A program made the position numbers and the translations under genes. Below the pieces are notes generated by a model. It was not told the origin of the DNA. It saw nothing but the letters and a program-made list of their open reading frames with translations, and made no database searches. A stretch of 64,000 bases of DNA from Alphaproteobacteria bacterium UBA998 (GTDB lineage: Bacteria > Pseudomonadota > Alphaproteobacteria > Rickettsiales > UBA998), in assembly GCA_002291925.1 (NCBI GenBank), contig DBAY01000024.1:10831-74830 (forward strand), given 5' to 3'. Position 1 is the first letter of the stretch. The number at the start of each line of letters is the position of its first letter. Below, in pieces: positions 18,102 to 24,574 of this stretch.

Positions 18102-19193
18102 TCACCTCTTCTCCGGCGGGCGCAGCACGCGGCCTTTGAGCTTGTAGACATAGCCGATCACCTGCGCGACGGCTTTGTAATATTCGAGCGGGATGGTGTC
18201 GTCGACGTCGGTATTGTCGTAAAGCGCGCGGGCCAGGGGCGGGTTTCGCAGCACCATCACCTTGTGCTCCTCGGCGATCTCGCGGATGCGGAAGGCCACC
18301 TTGTCCACGCCCTTGGCGACGACCACCGGGGCCTGCATGGTGCCGGGGTCATATTTCAGTGCCACGGCGAAGTGGGTCGGGTTGGTGATCACCACATCGG
18401 CGGTCGGCACGGCGGCCATCATGCGCTTGCGCGCTTTCTCGGCGCGAATGGATTTCAGCTTCTGCTTCACCGTCGGGTCGCCTTCCTGCTGGCGGTATTC
18501 GTCGCGCACTTCCTGCTTCGTCATGCGCATCGACTTTATGAACATGAAGCGTTGGTAAAGGTAATCGAGGATGGCGAAGAGGAACATCGCGATGACGATG
18601 CCGGTCAAAAGCCGCATGGTAAGCATCATGATGAAGGCGAGGATGTCGCGCGTGTCCGAGTTGGTAAGCTGGTGCAGGTGATCGAGCCCCGGCCAGACGG
18701 CCATGGTGGCGATGATGCTGGCGATGGTGATCTTGATAATGCCTTTGACGAACTCCATCACCGATTTCATCGAGAACATGCGGCCAAAGCCCTTGATGAG
18801 GGAGATCTTCTCCAGCTTCGGGGTAATATTCTCCAGCGAGACGTTGAAGCGCGTCTGCATGCCGCCAGCGGCCAGTGCAGCGATGACGAACATCAGCATG
18901 GGCACCGCCAGTACGAGGCCCATCTCCTCCAGCACATGCCCCAGCAGCACATGCAGATTGCCGAAATCCCCGGAAATATCCTCCGGCCGGGTAAGGAAGG
19001 GAGAAAGCGACGCCACTAGATTGCGTGAGAGGCCGGGGGCCAGCATGCCCATCAGCAGGGTGAGAGCGAAGAAGAGAAAGAGCGTGTTGATTTCCTTGGA
19101 ACTCGGAATCTGGCCTTTCTCGCGTGCGTCTTCCAGCCGTTTATAGGTTGGCTCTTCGGTCTTGTTGTCGTCGTCATTATCGCCCTCAGCCAT
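18102..19193 (-). CDS. flhB: Flagellar export apparatus protein FlhB
   Basis: FlhB controls substrate switching of the flagellar type III export gate. The 363-aa product has a charged N-terminus (DNDDDNKTEEPTYKRLEDA), four membrane segments (about residues 30-215) and the cytoplasmic domain with the self-cleaving NPTH motif near residue 268 (VITNPTHFAVALKYD). It is the last gene of flgB-flgC-fliE-fliQ-(GIY-YIG)-fliR-flhB and starts 3 nt after fliR. A separate FlhB C-domain paralogue is encoded at 22263. Confidence 0.95.
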   Translation of the reverse strand: MAEGDNDDDNKTEEPTYKRLEDAREKGQIPSSKEINTLFLFFALTLLMGMLAPGLSRNLVASLSPFLTRPEDISGDFGNLHVLLGHVLEEMGLVLAVPMLMFVIAALAAGGMQTRFNVSLENITPKLEKISLIKGFGRMFSMKSVMEFVKGIIKITIASIIATMAVWPGLDHLHQLTNSDTRDILAFIMMLTMRLLTGIVIAMFLFAILDYLYQRFMFIKSMRMTKQEVRDEYRQQEGDPTVKQKLKSIRAEKARKRMMAAVPTADVVITNPTHFAVALKYDPGTMQAPVVVAKGVDKVAFRIREIAEEHKVMVLRNPPLARALYDNTDVDDTIPLEYYKAVAQVIGYVYKLKGRVLRPPEKR

Positions 19194-19196
19194 GGC

Positions 19197-19970
19197 CTAT
19201 CCCATATCCTCGAGAAAGCCGCTGAACACTTGAGCGAATAATTCGGTGAAATTGATCATCAGCGAGGTGAACACCACCATCAGGATGAACAGGCTCAGCA
19301 CAATCTGCACGGGCATGATGATGAAAAACACCTGCATGCTCGGCATCAGGCGGCTGAGCACACCGGCGCCGTAATAAAGCATCAGGCCGATGACCACTAC
19401 GGGGGCGGATATCTGGAAGGCGATCTCGAACGCCTTGGAGAGCAGCATAGTGATGTAGCTGAGGAAATCCTCCAGCGGCGGAAAATCGCCGGGCATGAAG
19501 AGGGTGTAGCTGTCCGTCAGGCCGCGCAGCATGACGAGGTGCAGGTCCACCGCGAACAGCACCACGACGGCGGTGACGCTCAGGAAGTTGCCGATTAGCG
19601 TGCCCTGCGTCGCCTGCGTGGGGTCGAACTGCGTCGCCATGGCAAGGCTGGACTGCGTGGCGATGACGGTGCCTGCGATATGCATCACGCTGATGAGGAA
19701 GCGCGCCACCAGCCCGATCATCAGGCCGATCATGCTCTCGCCCAGCATAAGGATGGTCAGCGTCAGGGGTGAGCCCGGAACGGGGGGCATGAAGTCTTGC
19801 AGCACCGGCGTCAGCAGCACGGCAATCGCCAGCGCCAGCAGCAGCCGTGCCCGCATGGTGACGTAACTCTCCGCGAAGCCAGGGAACATCATGATGCCCG
19901 AGCCCACGCGCGTGAAAATCAGCAGCCACGTAAAAATCTGGGGAACGATGAATTGTTCGAGGGAGAACAT
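19197..19970 (-). CDS. fliR: Flagellar export apparatus protein FliR
   Basis: FliR forms part of the export gate with FliP and FliQ. The 257-aa sequence has the usual hydrophobic segments and family stretches IFTRVGSGIMMFPGFAE near the N-terminus and FQISAPVVVIGLMLYYGAGV around residue 180. It is followed after 3 nt by flhB. Its start is only 6 nt from the stop of an inserted GIY-YIG gene, which separates it from fliQ. That is unusual, because fliQ and fliR normally abut. Confidence 0.94.
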   Translation of the reverse strand: MFSLEQFIVPQIFTWLLIFTRVGSGIMMFPGFAESYVTMRARLLLALAIAVLLTPVLQDFMPPVPGSPLTLTILMLGESMIGLMIGLVARFLISVMHIAGTVIATQSSLAMATQFDPTQATQGTLIGNFLSVTAVVVLFAVDLHLVMLRGLTDSYTLFMPGDFPPLEDFLSYITMLLSKAFEIAFQISAPVVVIGLMLYYGAGVLSRLMPSMQVFFIIMPVQIVLSLFILMVVFTSLMINFTELFAQVFSGFLEDMG

Positions 19971-19976
19971 TAGAAT

Positions 19977-20312
19977 CTATCCGCTTGTTCTGCCCTCACC
20001 CTGAGCTTGTCGAAGAATGATTGGTGGCTTCGATCTGGCCAAGGTTTTAAGGGCTTCGAAATCTCCCTGCATGAGGGCTTCCTTCTTCGCCCGGCCCCAG
20101 CCCTTAATCTGACGTTCTGCCTGAATGGCCTGCTCAATGCGGTCAAAGTGCTGTTGATAGACAAGTTCAACAGGGCGCTTATTGGATGTGTAGCCACCAT
20201 AGTGACCTGAATTATGTTCATTTACCCGATGAGACAGGTCGTTATCCCGGCGCGTCATGCCTGTGTAATAACTTCCGTCAGCGCAACGCAGAATATACAC
20301 AAATGCACCCAT
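19977..20312 (-). CDS. GIY-YIG endonuclease domain protein (first copy), between fliQ and fliR
   Basis: This small single-domain GIY-YIG nuclease (111 aa) resembles the UPF0213/YhbQ group. It has FVYILRCADGSYYTGMT (GIY and YIG strands as VYI and YTG), the catalytic Arg in LSHRVNEHN, and the Glu in AERQIKGW. The last 16-17 residues (from about PPIILRQAQGEG) are translated from a flanking palindromic repeat (19993-20018) and are not part of the domain. The other flank has an inverted copy (20323-20359). The gene has no evident flagellar role and looks like an insertion into the operon. Confidence 0.85.
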   Translation of the reverse strand: MGAFVYILRCADGSYYTGMTRRDNDLSHRVNEHNSGHYGGYTSNKRPVELVYQQHFDRIEQAIQAERQIKGWGRAKKEALMQGDFEALKTLARSKPPIILRQAQGEGRTSG

Positions 20313-20359
20313 GACTCACCAAATCCTTCGACTTCGCTGCGCTACGCTCAGAATGAGGG
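19993..20359. mobile_element. Putative GIY-YIG nuclease cassette bounded by inverted family B repeats
   Basis: A left copy (19993-20018, CCCTCACCCTGAGCTTGTCG and on) and a right, inverted copy (20323-20359, containing TTCGACTTCGCTGCGC and ending GAATGAGGG) bracket the nuclease gene. The ends match in inverted orientation (CCCTCA..CTGAGC..TCGAAG.AT). The whole 367-bp block sits between fliR and fliQ. That it moves as a unit is inference; no target-site duplication is obvious. Confidence 0.4.
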
Positions 20360-20390
20360 AGCGTCTGTGGCTGCGTTTCTTTTGCCGTTA

Positions 20391-20681
20391 TTACGGCGCG
20401 TCCTGCTCCGGTGGGGGCTCGGGATTGACGATGCGGTTCATGAGTTCCTGGTTGAAGTCCTTCAGCGTGGTGAGCATCCAGGGCAGGGTAAGGATGAGGG
20501 TGAGGAAGATGGCGAGAATCTTTGGCACGAAGGTCAGGGTCATTTCCTGAATCTGGGTGAGGGCCTGGAACAGGGCGATGATGAGGCCCACCAGCAGCGA
20601 CACCAGCATCACGGGCGCGGAAATCTTGAGCAGCACGAAAATGGCGTCGCGGCCGATATCGATGAAATCGGTGGCGTCCAT
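20391..20681 (-). CDS. fliQ: Flagellar export apparatus protein FliQ
   Basis: FliQ is a small two-helix component of the export gate. The 96-aa product has two membrane segments (about residues 15-40 and 50-75) with the family motif LVGLIIALFQALTQIQEMTL. The C-terminus is a Pro/Glu-rich tail (NPEPPPEQDAP) slightly longer than usual. It begins 5 nt after fliE ends. The usual next gene, fliR, is displaced by the GIY-YIG cassette. Confidence 0.94.
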   Translation of the reverse strand: MDATDFIDIGRDAIFVLLKISAPVMLVSLLVGLIIALFQALTQIQEMTLTFVPKILAIFLTLILTLPWMLTTLKDFNQELMNRIVNPEPPPEQDAP

Positions 20682-20686
20682 CGCCG

Positions 20687-21001
20687 TCAGATCGGCATCT
20701 TGATGATGTCCTGGTAGGCGGAGATCATCCGGTCACGCACGGCGACCACGGTTTGCAGCGTCAGCTCGGCATTGGTGACGGAGGTGACGAGGTCGGTCAG
20801 TTCGGCCTTATTTGCGATGGCCTTGGCGCTTACCGCCTCGCTCTCGTAGGTTTTGCCGCGGGCCTTGTCGAGCGACTCATGCACCAGTTCGCCGAAGCTC
20901 GGGCCGGTCTGCTCCTCGCCGGGCAGGGCGGGCGTGCCGAAGCCCTTCATTTGCGCGGCGTTCTTATAGGCGTTGGCGGCCTGATTGAATTTGACGTCCA
21001 T
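20687..21001 (-). CDS. fliE: Flagellar hook-basal body protein FliE
   Basis: FliE links the MS ring to the proximal rod. The 104-aa product has the expected disordered N-terminal half and a C-terminal helical half ending NAELTLQTVVAVRDRMISAYQDIIKMPI, given here as positions about 77-104; its VVAVRDRMISAYQDI core is the family hallmark. It sits 28 nt after flgC and 5 nt before fliQ, the standard flgB-flgC-fliE order. Confidence 0.94.
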   Translation of the reverse strand: MDVKFNQAANAYKNAAQMKGFGTPALPGEEQTGPSFGELVHESLDKARGKTYESEAVSAKAIANKAELTDLVTSVTNAELTLQTVVAVRDRMISAYQDIIKMPI

Positions 21002-21029
21002 GCGCTAGCCCCGCAATTTTATGACGGCC

Positions 21030-21437
21030 TTATCTTAGCATATTGATGGTCTGACTCAACATGCCTTTGGACACTTCGATCACATTCACGTTGGCCTCGT
21101 AGCCGCGCCGCGCCTCGCGCATGTCCACCAGCTCAATGAGCGGGTTGACGTTGGGCATGTTCACGTAGCCCTCCTGGTCGGCCGCCGGGTGAGAGGGGTC
21201 GTACTTGCGGATGAAATTGCTGGGATCGACCCCGTATTTGCTCACCTCCACCTTGCTGACGCCAATCTCGCGGTCCAGCTCGTTCTTGAAGGAGATCGTC
21301 TTGCGGCGGTAAGGCGTATCGTTCGGCGATTCCCCGGCGGAATCAACGTTGGCGATGTTTTCCGCCACGATGCGCAGGCGGTCGCTTTGCGCCTTCATGC
21401 CGGATGCGGCGATGTAAAGCGAATTGACGAGATCCAT
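21030..21437 (-). CDS. flgC: Flagellar basal-body rod protein FlgC
   Basis: FlgC is a proximal rod subunit exported by the flagellar system. The 135-aa product begins with the rod motif YIAASGMKAQSDRLRIVAEN, continues ANVDSAGESPNDTPYRRK, and has YVNMPNVNPLIELVDMREAR in the centre. The C-terminal helix GYEANVNVIEVSKGMLSQT completes the family pattern. Length is normal. It follows flgB by 14 nt. Confidence 0.96.
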   Translation of the reverse strand: MDLVNSLYIAASGMKAQSDRLRIVAENIANVDSAGESPNDTPYRRKTISFKNELDREIGVSKVEVSKYGVDPSNFIRKYDPSHPAADQEGYVNMPNVNPLIELVDMREARRGYEANVNVIEVSKGMLSQTINMLR

Positions 21438-21451
21438 GGCGGCTTACTCCC

Positions 21452-21856
21452 CTAGCGGTTGCCGAGCAGGGCAATGCGGAACAGCCCCGCCGTCTTGCGG
21501 TACAGGTTGGTGACGGTGTCGTATTCCAGCTTGTTCTTCGAGACCATGGCCATCTGCTCTTCAATGGCGATGGCGTTTTTTACCGGCGTGGTCTCGTAGG
21601 TCTTGCGCTGGGTTTCGGTGCGGAAATCCTGCTCCGGCTTGGTGCCGCCAAGGTGGGTCGGCGAGGTGGCGCGCATCTGCAGGCGGTGCGCTTCCTGCAT
21701 GGCCATGTCCTCGAAATCGACTTTCTGAAGCTGCTTCGGGCGGTAGCCGGGCGTATCGGCGTTGGCGATGTTCTGGGCGAGGATGTCCTGATTCTCGGCC
21801 AAGTAGCTCATCTTCGTCTTCATCAGCGACATCAGCTTGATCGACGAGTAGTCCAT
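21452..21856 (-). CDS. flgB: Flagellar basal-body rod protein FlgB
   Basis: FlgB is the first proximal rod protein. The 134-aa product has the N-terminal rod motif MSYLAENQDILAQNIANADTP (residues about 16-36) and the C-terminal stretch VKNAIAIEEQMAMVSKNKLE followed by YDTVTNLYRK. It is the first gene of the minus-strand flagellar operon. The 161-nt gap to the divergent csrA gene holds two inverted repeats that may control both operons. Confidence 0.95.
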   Translation of the reverse strand: MDYSSIKLMSLMKTKMSYLAENQDILAQNIANADTPGYRPKQLQKVDFEDMAMQEAHRLQMRATSPTHLGGTKPEQDFRTETQRKTYETTPVKNAIAIEEQMAMVSKNKLEYDTVTNLYRKTAGLFRIALLGNR

Positions 21857-21871
21857 TTCTGCCGCCTTTCA

Positions 21872-21906
21872 GGAAAAAATTGCCTAGGCGATTGGCAAAA
21901 TTTTCC
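21872..21906. promoter_or_regulatory. Imperfect 13-nt inverted repeat in the flgB leader
   Basis: The arms GGAAAAAATTGCC (21872-21884) and GGCAAAATTTTCC (21894-21906) are inverted with two mismatches and a 9-nt spacer. They lie 16-50 nt upstream of the flgB ATG. It could be an operator or, in RNA, a leader hairpin; the arm contains an AGGA element of the kind CsrA can bind. Confidence 0.5.
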
Positions 21907-21913
21907 TAATATC

Positions 21914-21932
21914 AATGACTTATGATGTCATT
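21914..21932. promoter_or_regulatory. Short inverted repeat AATGAC-N7-GTCATT between flgB and csrA
   Basis: AATGAC (21914-21919) and GTCATT (21927-21932) are exact reverse complements around a 7-nt centre. This is a possible operator in the divergent flagellar promoter region. Confidence 0.35.
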
Positions 21933-22017
21933 CTAGCGAATTTGCTTCTTCTCCGCCACATAAAAATTGTCTTCGCCGTTCTTTTAGCTAAGTTGGGCGT
22001 GAAAGGCCTTGTTCTGC

Positions 22018-22266
22018 ATGCTCTACCTGTCACGGAAAGTCGGAGAATCCATCGTCATCAACAACACGATTGTGATGACCGTGACGGAAGTGCGCGGCAA
22101 GACGGTGAAGATCGGCTTCTCCTTTCCGAAGGATGCCACCATCCTGCGCAAGGAGGTGCATGACCGCATCACCGCCGAGAACCGTGCCGCCATGGAGAGC
22201 GGGGATGCCCTCGCCGACCTCGATTTCGACATCGATCTTGGCCTCGATCAGGACGGCCAGCCATGA
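22018..22266 (+). CDS. csrA: Carbon storage/translational regulator CsrA
   Basis: CsrA is a dimeric RNA-binding protein that represses or stabilises mRNAs by binding GGA elements, often controlling motility. The 82-aa product has the family start MLYLSRKVGESIVINN, the strand VTEVRGKTVKIGFSFPKD, and HDRITAEN near residue 48. A longer acidic C-terminal tail (DLDFDIDLGLDQDG) is an extension compared with the roughly 61-residue classical protein. I chose the ATG at 22018 over a TTG at 22009 by alignment with the family. It overlaps flhX by 4 nt. Confidence 0.95.
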   Translation: MLYLSRKVGESIVINNTIVMTVTEVRGKTVKIGFSFPKDATILRKEVHDRITAENRAAMESGDALADLDFDIDLGLDQDGQP

Positions 22267-22613
22267 GCGGTGACGCCCCGCGCGTGGATGTCACCGACAC
22301 ACCGCCGGATCCCGCCGGTGCGCCGGCCCCGCATAAGGCGGTGGCCATTCTCTATGATGAGAAGACGGACGAAGCTCCCCGCGTGGTGGCGAGCGGCAAG
22401 GGCGCGGTCGCCGAGCAGATTCTGGCGCTCGCCTTCGCGCACGGCGTGCGGGTGCGCGAGGATGCGGCGCTGGTGGAAATACTGGAAGCGCTCGACGTTG
22501 ATTCGCCCATTCCGCTGGAAGCCTTTGCGGCAGTGGCGGAAATCCTCAGTTACGTGTATCGTGCCAACGCCATGTATGGCCGCCCGGCCCCTGACGAAAG
22601 GACCATGCCATGA
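22263..22613 (+). CDS. FlhB C-terminal domain paralogue (FlhX-like)
   Basis: This 116-aa soluble protein matches the part of FlhB that follows the NPTH cleavage site. It has KAVAILYDEKTDEAPRVVAS, GKGAVAEQILALAFAHGV, the acidic VREDAALVEIL, and SPIPLEAFAAVAEILSYVYR. It lacks the membrane domain and the NPTH motif. Stand-alone FlhB_C proteins (called FlhX in some species) can replace the cleaved FlhB fragment in export switching. The 4-nt overlaps with csrA and the next gene mark a coupled operon. Confidence 0.83.
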   Translation: MSGDAPRVDVTDTPPDPAGAPAPHKAVAILYDEKTDEAPRVVASGKGAVAEQILALAFAHGVRVREDAALVEILEALDVDSPIPLEAFAAVAEILSYVYRANAMYGRPAPDERTMP

Positions 22614-22969
22614 CCTCCCCGGTGCCTCCCGCCGCTTCCTACTCGCCGCGCGTCATGATCGACGAGCTCTATGCCTATATCGATACGGCGCACGAGATTC
22701 TGGAGCAGGGGGATTACATCGCCCTCACTGACCTGAATGACTGGGTGCAGGAGCTCTGCCAGTGCGTGATGCAGCTGCCGGTGGAAGAGGCGAAAATGTA
22801 TGTCGAGGAATTGCAGCAGCTGATGGAATCGCTCGATGATCTGAAAGCCGTGATGGAGCAGCACAAGTCCGTGCTGAACGAGCAGATGGGCGGTCTGGAG
22901 CAGTCCAAGAAAGCCGCCAAGGCGTACCAGAAGTCGCACCATATGGGCTCGGACGAGAAACCGGAGTAG
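22610..22969 (+). CDS. Helical hypothetical protein in flagellar operon, FliT-like architecture
   Basis: I do not recognise a defined family. The 119-aa product is nearly all helical and acidic: IDELYAYIDTAHEILEQGD, then LNDWVQELCQCVMQLPVEE, then a coiled-coil-like EELQQLMESLDDLKAVMEQH, and a Lys-rich tail. Size, charge and position between flhX and fliO suggest a flagellar export chaperone comparable to FliT. This is inference from architecture, not from a recognised motif. Overlap with flhX is 4 nt. Confidence 0.6.
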   Translation: MTSPVPPAASYSPRVMIDELYAYIDTAHEILEQGDYIALTDLNDWVQELCQCVMQLPVEEAKMYVEELQQLMESLDDLKAVMEQHKSVLNEQMGGLEQSKKAAKAYQKSHHMGSDEKPE

Positions 22970-22975
22970 CGCCCC

Positions 22976-23269
22976 ATGGATGTTTCCGCGCTGGGGCGCA
23001 TCCTTTTTGCCTTCCTGTTCGTGCTGGGGCTGATGCTCGGCATCGCCTGGATTCTGCGCCGCCTCAAGATTGATGAGAAACTGCAGGGCCGTCAGCAGCG
23101 TCGTCAGGGGGCGCTGTTCGTGGGCGAGAGTCTCTATCTGGATGCACGACGCCGGCTGGTGGTGGTGGGCCACGGGCGGCAACGTTATCTGATGTTGCTT
23201 TCGGCGCAGGGGGATGTCACTCTCGGCGCGCTGCCACCGGAAGAGGAGGGGCCGGATGCCACGCCCTAG
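22976..23269 (+). CDS. fliO: Flagellar biosynthesis protein FliO
   Basis: FliO assists assembly of the FliP ring in the export gate. The 97-aa product has one N-terminal membrane helix (ILFAFLFVLGLMLGIAWILRR) and a short cytoplasmic domain with GESLYLDARRRLVVVGHGRQ, which matches the FliO pattern (basic strand, then a VGxxxxxxLL-like strand). It precedes and overlaps fliP by 14 nt, the usual fliO-fliP order. It is short but within the family range. Confidence 0.83.
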   Translation: MDVSALGRILFAFLFVLGLMLGIAWILRRLKIDEKLQGRQQRRQGALFVGESLYLDARRRLVVVGHGRQRYLMLLSAQGDVTLGALPPEEEGPDATP

Positions 23270-23999
23270 TTTCATCGCGCTTGCCCTGACGCTCCTGATG
23301 GCGTTCGGCCCGCACGCCGCGCTGGCGCAGAACCTGTCGCTGGACCTCGGCGATGGCGGCTCCAGCACGGCGCGCATCATTCAGATCATCCTGCTTATCA
23401 CGGTGATTTCGCTGGCACCGTCCATTCTCGTGATGGTGACCTCGTTCACGCGCATCATCGTAGTGCTGTCCTTCCTCCGTATGGCGATCGGCACGCAGCA
23501 GACACCGCCGAACCAGGTGATTGTCTCACTCGCCTTGTTCCTCACCGTCTTCATCATGATGCCCACCTTTGAGCGGGCCTATCAGGACGGTGTGTTGCCA
23601 CTCATCCAGGAGCGCATCAGCGAGGAGGACGCCATCATCCGCACCGCCGAGCCGTTCCGCACCTTCATGCTGGCCAACGTCCGCGAGAAGGACCTCGACC
23701 TCTTCGCCCAGATGGTGCCCAACCTGCAGATCGCCACCCCGGCGGAGACGCCGTACCAGATTCTCATCCCCGCCTTCATGATCAGCGAGCTGAAGCGCTC
23801 GTTTGAGATCGGGTTCCTGCTGTTCGTGCCGTTTCTCATCATCGACATGGTCATCTCCTCCATCCTGATGGCGATGGGGATGATGATGCTACCGCCGGTC
23901 ATCGTCTCGCTGCCCTTCAAGCTCATCTTCTTCGTATTGGTGGATGGGTGGTACATGATCGCCGGAAGCCTCGTGCGCAGCTTCGGGCAGGCGGGCTGA
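23256..23999 (+). CDS. fliP: Flagellar export apparatus protein FliP
   Basis: FliP forms the pentameric core of the export gate. The 247-aa precursor has a cleavable signal peptide (ALALTLLMAFGPHAALAQ), then MVTSFTRIIVVLSFLRMAIG, GTQQTPPNQVIVSLALFLT, PAFMISELKRSFEIGFLLF and VDMV-type membrane segments near the end. The ATG at 23256 has an AGGAGG-like Shine-Dalgarno (AAGAGGAGGGG) just upstream and yields the signal peptide. The open frame upstream belongs to fliO in another frame. Confidence 0.96.
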   Translation: MPRPSFIALALTLLMAFGPHAALAQNLSLDLGDGGSSTARIIQIILLITVISLAPSILVMVTSFTRIIVVLSFLRMAIGTQQTPPNQVIVSLALFLTVFIMMPTFERAYQDGVLPLIQERISEEDAIIRTAEPFRTFMLANVREKDLDLFAQMVPNLQIATPAETPYQILIPAFMISELKRSFEIGFLLFVPFLIIDMVISSILMAMGMMMLPPVIVSLPFKLIFFVLVDGWYMIAGSLVRSFGQAG

Positions 24000-24010
24000 A
24001 GGGAGCAGGC

Positions 24011-24274
24011 ATGAGCGGTTTTCTGCGATTTACGGTGCTGGGGCTGGTGCTGGCGGGATTGTTTTTTGCGAGCATGGTCGTGTTCGCGCTGGTGGTCGGC
24101 GTATTGCTGGTGCTTGGCGTGATGGAATGGCTGCGCCGCAAGAACATCCTCACCGAAGAAGCCTTCAGCGGCGCGGTAGAAATGCCGCACGCGCTGCCGG
24201 AGGAAACGGTGATGGAAACCCGCATCATCGAGGCGGAATATACCGAGCTCGGCCGCCCCGGCTCCAAGCCGTAG
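24011..24274 (+). CDS. Small membrane protein of unknown function, end of fliOP operon
   Basis: This 87-aa protein has a long hydrophobic stretch (about residues 5-40, LGLVLAGLFFASMVVFALVV and on), enough for one long or two short membrane helices. A soluble tail follows (RRKNILTEEAFSGAVEM...). The ATG at 24011 is preceded by GGGAG at a fitting distance and lies 11 nt after fliP. I recognise no family; its position suggests a flagellar accessory function, which is inference. Confidence 0.65.
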   Translation: MSGFLRFTVLGLVLAGLFFASMVVFALVVGVLLVLGVMEWLRRKNILTEEAFSGAVEMPHALPEETVMETRIIEAEYTELGRPGSKP

Positions 24275-24574
24275 GTACAGGGCTCAATATGACCTTTTTC
24301 ATTTCTGCCATTCCCGTCCCGGCATTCGCCGGGGTAAACTTCGGCTGGAATCCATATTACCTGTCGCCCTGAACTCGTTTCAGGGCCTATTACGAAAAGA
24401 TGCTGAAACAAGTTCAGCATGACATTTTGAATCCTGTCATTCCAGCGAAGGCTGGAATCCAGAGGGCGCTGGTCGCGCATTCTGCCATCTCTGTCTTGCG
24501 CTGGATTCCCGGTCGGCGCTTGCTATCGCTCACTTGCCGGGAATAACAGGAATAATATACCTCGCGCCGTGCTA
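24275..24574. repeat. Repeat-filled gap: family A-like and family D palindromes
   Basis: No gene is supported here. A family A-like unit spans about 24309-24354. A family D unit spans 24362-24424 (TGTCGCCCTGAACTCGTTTC and on, closing with GTTCAGCATGACA) and is nearly identical to 38965-39027. A larger family A composite spans 24436-24547 (GTCATTCCAGCGAAGGCTGG to CCGGGAATAACA). The flanking genes converge, so the hairpins may terminate both transcripts. Confidence 0.8.

Noticed and set aside
18006..19019. 337-codon plus-strand open frame opposite flhB
   Set aside because: Antisense shadow; FlhB with its NPTH motif is the real gene.
18102..24274. Virulence type III secretion system
   Set aside because: The export genes come with flgB, flgC, fliE and csrA and match flagellar, not injectisome, families.
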